NCBI RefSeq assembly: GCF_001429505.1
Contig: NZ_LMJW01000011.1
Coordinates: 34,344 to 98,343, forward strand
Length of the DNA: 64,000 nucleotides
Origin: Allobosea sp. Root483D1
GTDB taxonomy: Bacteria > Pseudomonadota > Alphaproteobacteria > Rhizobiales > Beijerinckiaceae
Direction: 5' to 3'
In this document: positions 20,273 to 28,579 of the stretch, in pieces
Layout of the letters: every line of letters begins with the position of its first letter
Position numbering within the stretch: the stretch's first letter is position 1
Notes under the pieces: model-generated
Database searches by the model: none
Told to the model about the DNA's origin: nothing
Seen by the model: the letters and a program-made list of their open reading frames with translations, nothing else
Made by a program: the position numbers and the translations under genes

Positions 20273-21181
20273 TCAGTCGATGTCGGCTGGCGTGAGGCGG
20301 CGGACATGGCGCCGCAGCACCGTCTCGAACGTCGCCAGCGCCGGCGAGATCGAGCGGCCGCCGGGCCTGATCATGACGATGTCGCGCGCGATCGCCGGGT
20401 TTGACAGTGGCCGGGCAAGGATCCGGCGATGCGGCGCGGCGGCCCGCGCATAGGTCGGGAGCACTGCGACGCCGAGACGGGCCTCGACCAGGGCCAGGGC
20501 GGTGGTGATCTGCGAGACCTCATAGGCCGGCACGAGCGGGATGCCGACCGTCTCATAGGCGACCTCGACCAGAAGCCGGATGCCGCTGTCGCGCGTCAAG
20601 GTGATCAACGGCTCGCTTTGCAATTCTCGCCAGTCGACGGTCGTGCCGGCGAAACGGCTGCCCGGACTGCAGAACAGCATGAGATGATCGCGCGCCATCG
20701 GGATGCGCTCGATGCCGTCCTCGACGGCGGCGAATGTTCCGAGCCCGCAATCGGCCCGGCTCGTCCTGACAGCCTCGATGATCGTGTCGGTGCGAGCATC
20801 GAGGACCGCGATCTGCACGCCGGGAAAGCGCTCGCGCATCTCCGCGATCGCCTCGGGCAGGATCGCCGCCGCCAGCAGCGGCGGGGCGGCGACGGTGATC
20901 CGGCCGCGCCGGCGTTCGGCGAGGTCGTTGGCGTTCTGGATGGCGAGGTCGAGATCGTGGACGATCTTGGCGCAGGCGCCCTGGAACTCCCGGCCGCCCT
21001 CGGTCAGCTCGACCCGGCGGGTGGTACGGTCGAACAGGCGGATCCCGAGCGCGTGTTCCAGCTCGCGCACCAATTGCGACAGCGCCGGCTGCGCCATATG
21101 CAGACGCTCCGCCGCCTTGGTGAAGGTGCCGAGCTCGGCGACGGCGAGGAAGGCCTGGATCTGTCGCAATGTGACTGCCAT
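20273..21181 (-). CDS. LysR-family transcriptional regulator
   Basis: 302 aa from ATG 21181; TTG 21187 is two codons upstream. The N-terminal HTH reads LRQIQAFLAVAELGTFTKAAERLHMAQPALSQLVRELE, followed by an effector domain (RRGRITVAAPPLLAAAILP). Effector-domain and HTH lengths are normal. It is divergent from the aldehyde dehydrogenase that opens the 3-hydroxyanthranilate-dioxygenase cluster, and is the natural regulator candidate for it. Confidence 0.92.
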   Translation of the reverse strand: MAVTLRQIQAFLAVAELGTFTKAAERLHMAQPALSQLVRELEHALGIRLFDRTTRRVELTEGGREFQGACAKIVHDLDLAIQNANDLAERRRGRITVAAPPLLAAAILPEAIAEMRERFPGVQIAVLDARTDTIIEAVRTSRADCGLGTFAAVEDGIERIPMARDHLMLFCSPGSRFAGTTVDWRELQSEPLITLTRDSGIRLLVEVAYETVGIPLVPAYEVSQITTALALVEARLGVAVLPTYARAAAPHRRILARPLSNPAIARDIVMIRPGGRSISPALATFETVLRRHVRRLTPADID

Positions 21182-21194
21182 GGCCAATTTATAA

Positions 21195-21207
21195 TCAGAT
21201 CATCTGA
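21195..21207. promoter_or_regulatory. Short palindrome in LysR / aldehyde dehydrogenase divergent region
   Basis: TCAGATCATCTGA (5-bp arms, 3-nt centre) lies within an AT-rich tract 14 bp upstream of the LysR start. It could be part of the operator or overlap the promoter of the regulator; too short to be sure. Confidence 0.3.
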
Positions 21208-21298
21208 ATTAAGACAAATAAGCTGAATTCCATATGATCCAGGCTCCGGACATCATACCTCGACATCGCGCCGCTGGCCGCTTCGTTCGAGGCTCTTC

Positions 21299-22732
21299 AT
21301 GACCGCCTATCCCGACCTGCAGCTCTATATCGGCGGCGCCTGGCGCAAGACGTCCGACAGCCTGCCGGTGCTCAATCCGGCCGATGAGAATGTGATCGGG
21401 GCCGTCCCTGTGGCGACGCGCGCCGATCTCGATGACGCGCTGGCGGCGGCCAAGGACGGATTCAGGATCTGGAGCCGGACCTCGCCGCGCGCCCGTGGCG
21501 AGATCATGCTCAAGGCGGCGGCGCTGATGCGAGCCCGCATCGACGAGATCGCCTATGCGATCACGCTCGAGCATGGGAAGCCCTTCGCCCAGGCGCAGCT
21601 CGAGGTAATCCGCGGCTGCGAGTTCTTCGAATGGGACGCGGCCGAAGGCCAGCGCACCTATGGCCGGGTCATCCCGAGCGAGCCCGGCATCAAATACGTC
21701 GTGATGCACCAGCCGATCGGCATGGTTGCGGCGTTCTCGCCCTGGAACTTCCCGATGAGCCAGCCGGCGCGCAAGATCGCCGGTGCGCTGGCGGCCGGCT
21801 GCTCGATCATCCTGAAGGCGGCGGAGGAGACGCCTGCCGGCGCCATGCACATCGCTCGCGCTCTGCACGATGCCGGCCTGCCGCCCGGCGTGTTCAACCT
21901 GGTCTTCGGCATCCCGGCCGAGATCTCGCAATATCTGATCCCGCAGGAGCAGACCCGGCTGATCGCCTTCACCGGCTCGACGGCGGTCGGCAAGCATCTG
22001 ACCCGGATCGCCGCCGACCATATGAAACCGGTGCTGATGGAGCTCGGTGGCCATGCCCCGGTGATCGTCTGCGACGATGTCGATCCGGTCGCGGCGGCAA
22101 CAACCTCGGCGATCCGCAAGTCCCGCAATACCGGCCAGGTCTGCACCTCGCCGACGCGCTTCTTCGTCCAGAAGCCGATCTACGAGGCTTTCGCCAGGAC
22201 CTTCGCCGAGAAGGCGCGCTCGGTCGTCGTCGGCAACGGTCTCGACGCTGCGACGCAGATGGGCCCGCTCGCCAATCATCGCCGCATCGAGGCGATGGAG
22301 ACGCTGGTCGCCGACGCCAAGGCCAAGGGCGCGCGCGTGCTGGCCGGCGGCGAGCGCATCGGCAATCGCGGCTATTTTTTCCCGGTCACCGTGCTGGCCG
22401 ACGTGCCGGACGAGGCCCGCGCCATGCGCGAGGAGCCGTTCGGACCGCTCGCCCTGATCAGCCCGGTCTCGTCGCTCGACGAGGCGATCGAGAAGGCGAA
22501 TTCCTTGCCCTTTGGCCTGGCGGCTTATGCCTTCACACACTCGGCAAGCAATGCCGACCGCATCGCCGACGGGATCGAGGCGGGCAACGTCTCGATCAAC
22601 ACACTAGAGGCCTCGGTGGCCGAGACGCCCTTCGGCGGCGTCAAGGATAGCGGCTATGGCCGCGAGGGGGGCGCCGAGGGGTTGGCGCATTATACGGTCA
22701 TCAAGACCGTCTCGCACCGCATGGCGATCTAG
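21299..22732 (+). CDS. NAD(P)-dependent aldehyde dehydrogenase, semialdehyde type
   Basis: 477 aa ALDH superfamily enzyme resembling succinate-semialdehyde and 2-aminomuconate/2-hydroxymuconate-semialdehyde dehydrogenases. Seen: cofactor segment FSPWNFPMSQPARKIAGALAAG, TGSTAVGK, catalytic Glu in MELGGHAPVIV, catalytic Cys in NTGQVCTSPTRFFV, and EEPFGPLALI. It is first in a run of three close genes with a DapA-family lyase (26-bp gap) and 3-hydroxyanthranilate dioxygenase. A role in oxidising the ring-cleavage semialdehyde is inferred from that context. Confidence 0.88.
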   Translation: MTAYPDLQLYIGGAWRKTSDSLPVLNPADENVIGAVPVATRADLDDALAAAKDGFRIWSRTSPRARGEIMLKAAALMRARIDEIAYAITLEHGKPFAQAQLEVIRGCEFFEWDAAEGQRTYGRVIPSEPGIKYVVMHQPIGMVAAFSPWNFPMSQPARKIAGALAAGCSIILKAAEETPAGAMHIARALHDAGLPPGVFNLVFGIPAEISQYLIPQEQTRLIAFTGSTAVGKHLTRIAADHMKPVLMELGGHAPVIVCDDVDPVAAATTSAIRKSRNTGQVCTSPTRFFVQKPIYEAFARTFAEKARSVVVGNGLDAATQMGPLANHRRIEAMETLVADAKAKGARVLAGGERIGNRGYFFPVTVLADVPDEARAMREEPFGPLALISPVSSLDEAIEKANSLPFGLAAYAFTHSASNADRIADGIEAGNVSINTLEASVAETPFGGVKDSGYGREGGAEGLAHYTVIKTVSHRMAI

Positions 22733-22758
22733 CCAGCGAACGAGGAGGAGGCAGTCGC

Positions 22759-23742
22759 ATGAACTACGCCAGGAAAGACGCCAAGGCTTATGCCCGCGCC
22801 AATATGAAGGGCATCTGGGCGGCGGCGCTGACGCCCTTCACCCAGTCGCTCGCCATTGACGAGGATGGCGTGCGCGAGAACATCCGGCATTGGACGCAGG
22901 ACCTGAAGATCGACGGCCTGTTCATCGCCGGCAAGCAGGGTGAGTTCTTCTCGATGTCGGTCGAGGAGCGCAAGCGCAGCTTCGAGCTCGCGGTCAAGGC
23001 CACGGCTGGCAAGGGCCAGACGATCATGTCCTGCTCCGACCAGAACATGGACGTCGTCATCGACCTCGCCAGGCACGCCCAGAAGGTCGGTGCCGACTAC
23101 ATCGTCGTGCACGCGCCGATCCTCCATTTCTTCAAGGCGCAGGACGAGACGCTCTACGAATACTACCGGACGATCGCCGAAAAGGTCGACATCGGCATCG
23201 CGCTCTGGAGCCATCCGGACTCGGGCTATCTGATGAGCCCGCAGCTCTGCAACCGCCTCGCCGACATCGAGAACGTCGTCGCGATCAAGTACAGCGTGCC
23301 GCGCGCCATGTATGCCGAACTGACCCGGCTCGCCGGCGACCGCATCCTGGTCAGCACCGCCTCGGAGGAGGAATGGCTCGACAACATCGTCGAGCTTGGC
23401 TGGCAGCTCTATCTCTGTTCCTCGCCGCCCTATCTGATCCAGAGTGCGAACGATCTGCGCATGCGCGAATACACCGATCTCGCCTTCGCCGGCGAGGTGG
23501 AGAAAGCGCAGGCCGTGCGCGACAGTCTGGCGCCGGTGCGTGAGGCGCTGCGTGTGACGCGGCCGGCCGAGAAGCCGCATGCACACCAGAAGTATTGGCA
23601 GGAGCTGCTGGGCCAGGTCGGCGGGCGCGTGCGGGCGCCGCTGCTCGAGCTGACGGAGGCTGAGAAGGCGGCGACGCGCGCCGCCTTCGAGAGCTGCGGG
23701 CTCAAGCTCGCGGCGAGCCGGCCCTTGGCGAAGGCCGGCTGA
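22759..23742 (+). CDS. DapA/DHDPS-family class I lyase, atypical active site
   Basis: 327 aa, (beta/alpha)8 barrel of the dihydrodipicolinate synthase / N-acetylneuraminate lyase family. The Schiff-base Lys is clear in VVAIKYSV. The usual catalytic Tyr motif (YNxPxRTG) is replaced by LWSHPDSGY, with Trp in the Tyr position, and GTTGE is replaced by AGKQGEFFS. It is therefore not expected to be true DHDPS and probably cleaves or condenses another 2-oxo acid, possibly releasing pyruvate. GGAGGAGG precedes the ATG. The gene sits between an aldehyde dehydrogenase and a 3-hydroxyanthranilate dioxygenase. Confidence 0.85.
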   Translation: MNYARKDAKAYARANMKGIWAAALTPFTQSLAIDEDGVRENIRHWTQDLKIDGLFIAGKQGEFFSMSVEERKRSFELAVKATAGKGQTIMSCSDQNMDVVIDLARHAQKVGADYIVVHAPILHFFKAQDETLYEYYRTIAEKVDIGIALWSHPDSGYLMSPQLCNRLADIENVVAIKYSVPRAMYAELTRLAGDRILVSTASEEEWLDNIVELGWQLYLCSSPPYLIQSANDLRMREYTDLAFAGEVEKAQAVRDSLAPVREALRVTRPAEKPHAHQKYWQELLGQVGGRVRAPLLELTEAEKAATRAAFESCGLKLAASRPLAKAG

Positions 23743-23781
23743 AATTCAGGTAGGACCGCATAAAACGGGAGAGGTGAAGCG

Positions 23782-24333
23782 ATGGCGACCGAAGGACGGC
23801 TCAAGGCCTTCAACTTCAAGAAGTGGATCGAGGAGAACGAGCACCTGCTGAAGCCGCCGGTCGGCAACAAGAAGGTGTTCTCCGACGGCCAGATGACCGT
23901 GATGGTGGTCGGCGGTCCGAACCAGCGCGCCGATTTCCATGACGACCCGGTGGAAGAGTTCTTCTACCAGCTCAAGGGCGACATGATGCTGAAGCTGGTC
24001 GACGACGGGAAGCATTACGACGTGACGATCCGCGAGGGCGACGTCTTCCTGCTGCCGCCGCATGTGCGCCATTCGCCGCAGCGCCCGCAGGAGGGCTCGA
24101 TCGGGCTCGTGGTCGAGCCGGCGCGCCATGCCGACCAGGTCGATGGCTTCGAATGGTACTGCTTCGAGTGCAACGGCCTGGTGCATCGCATCGAACTGAA
24201 GGTCGGGGATCTCGTGAAGGACCTGCCGCCGCTCTACGAGGCCTTCTTCGCTGACGAGAAGGCCCGCACCTGCAAGCAGTGCGGCGCCCTCCACCCCGGC
24301 CGGAAGCCGCCGGCCGGCTGGGTCGCGCTCTGA
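23782..24333 (+). CDS. nbaC: 3-hydroxyanthranilate 3,4-dioxygenase
   Basis: 183 aa cupin. It opens the ring of 3-hydroxyanthranilate to 2-amino-3-carboxymuconate semialdehyde. All known functional positions are present with a constant offset of two from the Cupriavidus enzyme: substrate Arg49 and Arg101, iron ligands His53, Glu59 and His97, Asp51, Glu112, and the C-terminal rubredoxin-like iron site Cys127/Cys130 and Cys164/Cys167. Such bacterial enzymes act in tryptophan, anthranilate or 2-nitrobenzoate breakdown. No kynurenine pathway gene or ACMS decarboxylase is near, so the true substrate here could be a relative. The symbol follows the 2-nitrobenzoate nomenclature. Confidence 0.93.
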   Translation: MATEGRLKAFNFKKWIEENEHLLKPPVGNKKVFSDGQMTVMVVGGPNQRADFHDDPVEEFFYQLKGDMMLKLVDDGKHYDVTIREGDVFLLPPHVRHSPQRPQEGSIGLVVEPARHADQVDGFEWYCFECNGLVHRIELKVGDLVKDLPPLYEAFFADEKARTCKQCGALHPGRKPPAGWVAL

Positions 24334-24342
24334 GCGATGAGA

Positions 24343-24367
24343 GAGGCGCCGGTCCGCCCGGCGCCTC
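24343..24367 (+). terminator. Stem-loop after the dioxygenase gene
   Basis: GAGGCGCCGG and CCGGCGCCTC form a perfect 10-bp stem with a 5-nt loop, 9 bp past the dioxygenase stop. There is no T-run, so it may be a Rho-dependent or partial terminator, separating the enzyme genes from the transporter operon. Confidence 0.55.
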
Positions 24368-24390
24368 GACGCGCTTGCGCTGCGATCCAA

Positions 24391-24414
24391 AATTGTTTTA
24401 AGCTTAAAATAATT
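24391..24414. promoter_or_regulatory. AT-rich 24-bp palindrome, candidate operator of the transporter operon
   Basis: A perfect 14-bp core TTTTAAGCTTAAAA (24396-24409) is extended by AATT on both sides with one mismatched pair. It lies 40 bp before the binding-protein ATG within a short AT-rich island, where a promoter would be. The symmetric form resembles MarR-type sites, but no MarR gene is in the cluster. Confidence 0.5.
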
Positions 24415-24453
24415 TCGTACATTCCGACGCACAATGATCGGAGGAGGGGAACC

Positions 24454-25626
24454 ATGCAGCACCGCAAATCAGTATGCCTCGGATTGATGCTGGCAGCCGC
24501 CGTCGCCTTGCCGGCGCTCGCCCAGCAAGCGCCGGTCAAGATCGGCATGGTCACCACGCTGTCGGGGCCGGGCGGCTATCTCGGCCAGGATATTCGCGAC
24601 GCCTTCAAGCTCGCCATCGACATGGGCGGCGGCAAGCTCGGCGGCGTGCCGGTCGAGCTCGTGGTCGAGGACGATGCGCTGAAGCCCGGCCAGGGCAAGC
24701 AGATCGCCGAGAAGATGCTGAAGACCGACGGCATCAAGATCATGACCGGCATCGTCTTCTCGAACGTCGCTGGCGCGACCGTGCCCGATATCGTCGATGC
24801 CGGGGCGCTCTATGTCAGCCCAAATGCCGCGCCGTCGAACTTTGCCGGCAAGGAGTGCAACGAGAACTATTTCGTCGTCTCCTGGCAGAACGACAGCCTG
24901 CACGAGAGCGCCGGCCAGCACGCCACCAATCTCGGCTACAAGAAGGCCTTCATCCTCGCGCCGAACTACCAGGCCGGCAAGGATGCGCTTGCCGGCTTCA
25001 AGCGCCTGTTCAAGGGCGAGATCGTCGGCGAGGTCTATACCCGCCTCGACCAGACCGATTTCGCGCCGGAGATGGCGCAGATCCGCTCGGCCAATCCGGA
25101 CGTGGTCTTCCAGTTCCATCCGGGCGGGCTCGGCATCGCCTTCCTGCGCCAGTACCAGCAGGCCGGCCTGCTCGGCAAAACCCCGATGGTGCTGGCCGAG
25201 CCGTCGCTCGACGCGACCACGCTCAAGGCCGTCGGCGAGGCCGCGCTCGGCCTCAGCGTCACCGCGCACTGGAACACCGACTTCGACAACGCCTCGAACA
25301 AGGCCTTCGTCGAGGCCTGGACCAAGGCCTACAACCGCGTGCCGACCTATTACGCCAGCCAGGGCTACGACACCGCGCTCGCCATCGCCTCGGCGCTGAA
25401 GGCGACCGGCGGCAAAACCGATGTGCCGGCGCTGCGCAAGGCGCTCGCCAAGGCCGATTTCCAGTCGGTGCGCGGCGCCTTCAAGTTCGGCACCAACCAG
25501 CACCCGGTCCAGGACTGGTATGCGCTCAAGGTCGAGAAGGGCGCGGACGGCACCCCGGTGCTGAAGACCTCGGGCAAGGTGCTGAGCAATCATGCCGACG
25601 CCTACGCCAAGGATTGCAAGCTCTGA
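24454..25626 (+). CDS. Liv-type ABC transporter substrate-binding protein
   Basis: 390 aa from ATG 24454 (SD GGAGGAGGGG). Signal peptide residues 1-24 (PALAQ), then a type I periplasmic fold: VKIGMVTTLSGPGGYLGQDIRDAFKLA in two halves, and DVVFQFHPGG. A Cys pair (GKECNENYF and the terminal KDCKL) might form a disulfide. It begins the transporter half of the dioxygenase cluster. The ligand is likely an aromatic or amino-aromatic acid (inference). Confidence 0.9.
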   Translation: MQHRKSVCLGLMLAAAVALPALAQQAPVKIGMVTTLSGPGGYLGQDIRDAFKLAIDMGGGKLGGVPVELVVEDDALKPGQGKQIAEKMLKTDGIKIMTGIVFSNVAGATVPDIVDAGALYVSPNAAPSNFAGKECNENYFVVSWQNDSLHESAGQHATNLGYKKAFILAPNYQAGKDALAGFKRLFKGEIVGEVYTRLDQTDFAPEMAQIRSANPDVVFQFHPGGLGIAFLRQYQQAGLLGKTPMVLAEPSLDATTLKAVGEAALGLSVTAHWNTDFDNASNKAFVEAWTKAYNRVPTYYASQGYDTALAIASALKATGGKTDVPALRKALAKADFQSVRGAFKFGTNQHPVQDWYALKVEKGADGTPVLKTSGKVLSNHADAYAKDCKL

Positions 25627-25696
25627 GCGGAGGGCATGCCTCCTCCGCCTTGCTTCTTGCTTGAATCCTCTTTGGGAAAGTGAAGGGCGCGGGGAA

Positions 25697-25827
25697 CCCT
25701 TCTCCCGTGTGGGAGAAGGGCAGGGATGAGGGCCTGCCCTAACAGCAGAAGGTGCTGCGGCACTGTATCCGCCCTAACGATTAACGGCGGTCCCTCACCC
25801 CTGCCCCTCTCCCATCCGGGAGAGGGG
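25697..25827. repeat. Paired hairpin repeats inside the transporter operon
   Basis: Two perfect hairpins, CCCTTCTCCC-GTGT-GGGAGAAGGG (25697-25720) and CCCCTCTCCC-ATCC-GGGAGAGGGG (25804-25827), lie in the 274-bp gap between the binding-protein and livH genes. The segments between (GGGATGAGGG and CCCTCACCCC) also pair, giving a nested foldback. This type of element is common between genes of GC-rich alphaproteobacteria. It may lower expression of the membrane genes relative to the binding protein. Confidence 0.65.
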
Positions 25828-25900
25828 TGCCCCGCGCGATCCTTCAATGGCTCCAGGCCAAGCCCAAGCATCTCATCCTTTTCCGGTGCATGATCGGCTC

Positions 25901-26815
25901 ATGACCCTCGTTCTCGAACAACTGCTCAACGGCCTGCAGTTCGGCGTGATGCTGTTCCTGCTCGCTGCCGGGCTGACGCTGATCTTCGGCATCATGGGCG
26001 TGATCAACCTCGCCCATGGCTCGCTCTACATGGTTGGCGCCTATGCCGCCGCCTTCGCCGCGGCGCAGACCGGCTCGGTCATCATCGCCATCTTTGCTGG
26101 CCTCGCGGCTGCGGCCCTGGCCGGCATGGCGATGGAGCTCTTCGTGCTGCGCCGGCTCTACGCCCGCGACCATCTCGACCAGGTGCTGGCGACCTTCGCG
26201 CTGATCCTGATCTTCAACCAGGGCGTGACGATCCTGTTCGGGCGCCAGCCGCTCTTCGTCTCGGTTCCGCCGGCGCTCAACGGCTCGGTCGAGCTGCTGC
26301 CCGGGCTGATCTATCCGGTCTATCGGCTGATCATCATCGCGGTCGGCTTGGCCGTCGCGCTTGGGCTCTATTTGCTGATCAACCGCACCCGCATCGGCAT
26401 GCTGGTCAGGGCCGGCGCGACGCATCGCGAGATGGTCCGGGCGCTCGGCGTCGATATCCGCCTGCTCTACACCGCTGTCTTCGGGCTGGGTGCCCTGCTC
26501 GCCGGTCTCGCCGGGCTGATGGCCGGTCCGATTCTGGCAGTCCAAGTCGGCATGGGCGAGCAGATCCTGATCATGACTTTCGTCGTCGTGGTGATCGGCG
26601 GCGTCGGCTCGATCCGTGGCGCCTTTTTCGGCGCGCTGCTCGTCGGCCTCGTCGACACCTCCCTGCGTGCCTTCCTGCCCGGCCTGCTGCGCCAGGTCAT
26701 GGCCGGTTCGGAAGCCGATGCGCTCGGTGCCGGCCTCGCCTCGATGGGCATCTACATGCTGATGGCCGTGGTGCTGCTGGTGCGGCCCAAAGGACTCTTC
26801 CCCGCCAATGTCTGA
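25901..26815 (+). CDS. livH: Liv-type ABC transporter permease (LivH)
   Basis: 304 aa from ATG 25901; the frame is open upstream to 25847 but only through the repeat region. LivH hallmarks: LLAAGLTLIFGIMGVINLAHGSLYMVGAY and VVIGGVGSIRGAFFGALLVGLVDT. It overlaps livM by 8 bp. Confidence 0.93.
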   Translation: MTLVLEQLLNGLQFGVMLFLLAAGLTLIFGIMGVINLAHGSLYMVGAYAAAFAAAQTGSVIIAIFAGLAAAALAGMAMELFVLRRLYARDHLDQVLATFALILIFNQGVTILFGRQPLFVSVPPALNGSVELLPGLIYPVYRLIIIAVGLAVALGLYLLINRTRIGMLVRAGATHREMVRALGVDIRLLYTAVFGLGALLAGLAGLMAGPILAVQVGMGEQILIMTFVVVVIGGVGSIRGAFFGALLVGLVDTSLRAFLPGLLRQVMAGSEADALGAGLASMGIYMLMAVVLLVRPKGLFPANV

Positions 26816-27830
26816 GGACGCCATCACTCACGCGAGGCCATCCGCGCCGACTGCAGGCCGCGCCTTGGCGCTTCTCGCACTGGCGCTGGGCCTCGTCGCA
26901 TTGCCCTTCCTCGTGCAGGCGCTCGGCCAGCCGGCACTGGTGCCGCTGGCGACCCGCGTGCTGATCTATGCGATCGCCGCCGCCAGCCTCAATCTGGCGC
27001 TCGGCTTCGGCGGCATGGTCTCGTTCGGGCACGCGGCCTTCTTCGGCGTCGGCGGCTATGTCGTCGGCATCCTCTACCGAACCTATGTCGACGACGGGCT
27101 CTTCCTCGGCCTGATCCCGGGCACGAGCCAGCTTCTGATCACGCTGCCTGCCGCGATCCTGGTCGGCGGCCTGCTCGCCCTGCTGATCGGCGCGCTCTGC
27201 CTGCGCACCAGCGGCGTGCAGTTCATCATGATCACGCTCGCCTTTGCGCAGATGCTGTTCTTCCTGTTCGTCTCGCTCAAGGCCTATGGCGGCGATGACG
27301 GCATGACGATCCGCCGCCGCAACGAGCTGTTCGGCCTCAACACCCGCGACGACATCACCTTCTATTTCATCTGCCTTGCCGCCGCGGTGCTGGTGTTCCT
27401 CGCTCTCTGGCGCATCATCGGCTCGCGCTTCGGCATGGTGCTGGCCGGCATCCGCCAGAACGAGCGGCGCATGGCGGCGATCGGCATCGCGCCCTATCAC
27501 TACAAGCTCGCCGCCTTCGTGATCTCCGGCATGGGCACCGGCCTCGCCGGCGCGCTGATGGCGAACTATCTGCGCTTCGTCAGCCCGGACATGCTGCACT
27601 GGACCAAGTCGGGCGAGCTGATGATCATGGTCATCCTCGGCGGCGTCGGTACCTTGCTCGGCCCGCTCTTCGGCGCCGCCGCGCTCGTCATATTGGAGAC
27701 GGTGCTGACCTCCTGGACCGAGCATTGGCAGCTCATCCTCGGCCCGATCCTCCTGCTCGTCGTCCTGTTCACGCAAGGCGGACTCAACGGGCTGTTCAGC
27801 CGGCTTGGCATCGGCAGGAGCGAGCGATGA
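26808..27830 (+). CDS. livM: Liv-type ABC transporter permease (LivM)
   Basis: 340 aa with about nine membrane segments. LivM motifs LNLALGFGGMVSFGHAAFFGVGGY and ILGGVGTLLGPLFGAAALVIL are clear. Overlaps livH by 8 bp and livG by 4 bp (ATGA), so the subunits are translationally coupled. Confidence 0.93.
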   Translation: MSEDAITHARPSAPTAGRALALLALALGLVALPFLVQALGQPALVPLATRVLIYAIAAASLNLALGFGGMVSFGHAAFFGVGGYVVGILYRTYVDDGLFLGLIPGTSQLLITLPAAILVGGLLALLIGALCLRTSGVQFIMITLAFAQMLFFLFVSLKAYGGDDGMTIRRRNELFGLNTRDDITFYFICLAAAVLVFLALWRIIGSRFGMVLAGIRQNERRMAAIGIAPYHYKLAAFVISGMGTGLAGALMANYLRFVSPDMLHWTKSGELMIMVILGGVGTLLGPLFGAAALVILETVLTSWTEHWQLILGPILLLVVLFTQGGLNGLFSRLGIGRSER

Positions 27831-28579
27831 GCCAGCCGCTCCTCTCAGTCCGCGGCCTGCGCAAGCGCTTCGGCGGCCTGATCGCGACCGATAGCGTCGA
27901 TCTCGACGTCGTCGAGGGCGAGATCCATGCGCTGATCGGCCCCAACGGTGCCGGCAAGACGACGCTGCTGACCCAGCTCTTCGGCGAGCTCAGCCATGAT
28001 GCCGGGGAGATCAGGCTCGAGGGCGAAGCGATCGATGCGCTGGCAACGCCGCAGCGCGTCCGGCGCGGCCTCGCCCGCACCTTCCAGATCAACCAGCTGT
28101 TGCCCGACTTCAGCATGCTCGACAATGTCGCGCTCGCGGTGCAGGCGCGGCAGGGGCACAGTTTCCGTTTCTTCGCCAATGCCCGCCGCGACAAGGGCCT
28201 GCGCCAGCGCGCTCGCGAGCATCTCACGGCGGCCGGCCTCGCCCATCGGGCCGAGGTCAGGGTCGCCGATCTCTCCCATGGCGAGCAGAAGCAGCTCGAA
28301 TTTGCCATCGCGCTCGCCTGCGAACCGCGCCTGCTGCTGCTCGACGAGCCGATGGCGGGCCTGGGCCATGCCGAGAGCGAGCAGATGGTCGCGATGCTCC
28401 TGGGGCTGAAGGGCCGCGTCACCATGCTGCTGGTCGAGCACGACATGGATGCGGTCTTTGCCCTCGCCGACCGGATCTCGGTGCTGGTCTATGGCCGCAT
28501 CATCGCGACCGGGACGGCAGAGGAGATCCGCGACAACCAGGACGTCCGCACCGCCTATCTCGGCGAGGGAGACGCCTGA
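27827..28579 (+). CDS. livG: Liv-type ABC transporter ATPase (LivG)
   Basis: 250 aa. Walker A IGPNGAGKTT, the LivG segment GLARTFQINQLLPDFSMLDNVALA, a slightly degenerate signature LSHGEQKQLEFAIAL, Walker B LLLLDEPMAGLG and H-loop LLVEHDMDAVF. ATG 27827 in the ATGA overlap is the start; the frame to 27725 is shadow. Confidence 0.93.
   Translation: MSQPLLSVRGLRKRFGGLIATDSVDLDVVEGEIHALIGPNGAGKTTLLTQLFGELSHDAGEIRLEGEAIDALATPQRVRRGLARTFQINQLLPDFSMLDNVALAVQARQGHSFRFFANARRDKGLRQRAREHLTAAGLAHRAEVRVADLSHGEQKQLEFAIALACEPRLLLLDEPMAGLGHAESEQMVAMLLGLKGRVTMLLVEHDMDAVFALADRISVLVYGRIIATGTAEEIRDNQDVRTAYLGEGDA

Noticed and set aside
22759..23742. Annotation as lysine-biosynthetic dapA
   Set aside because: Catalytic Tyr and Arg motifs are changed and the neighbours are catabolic.
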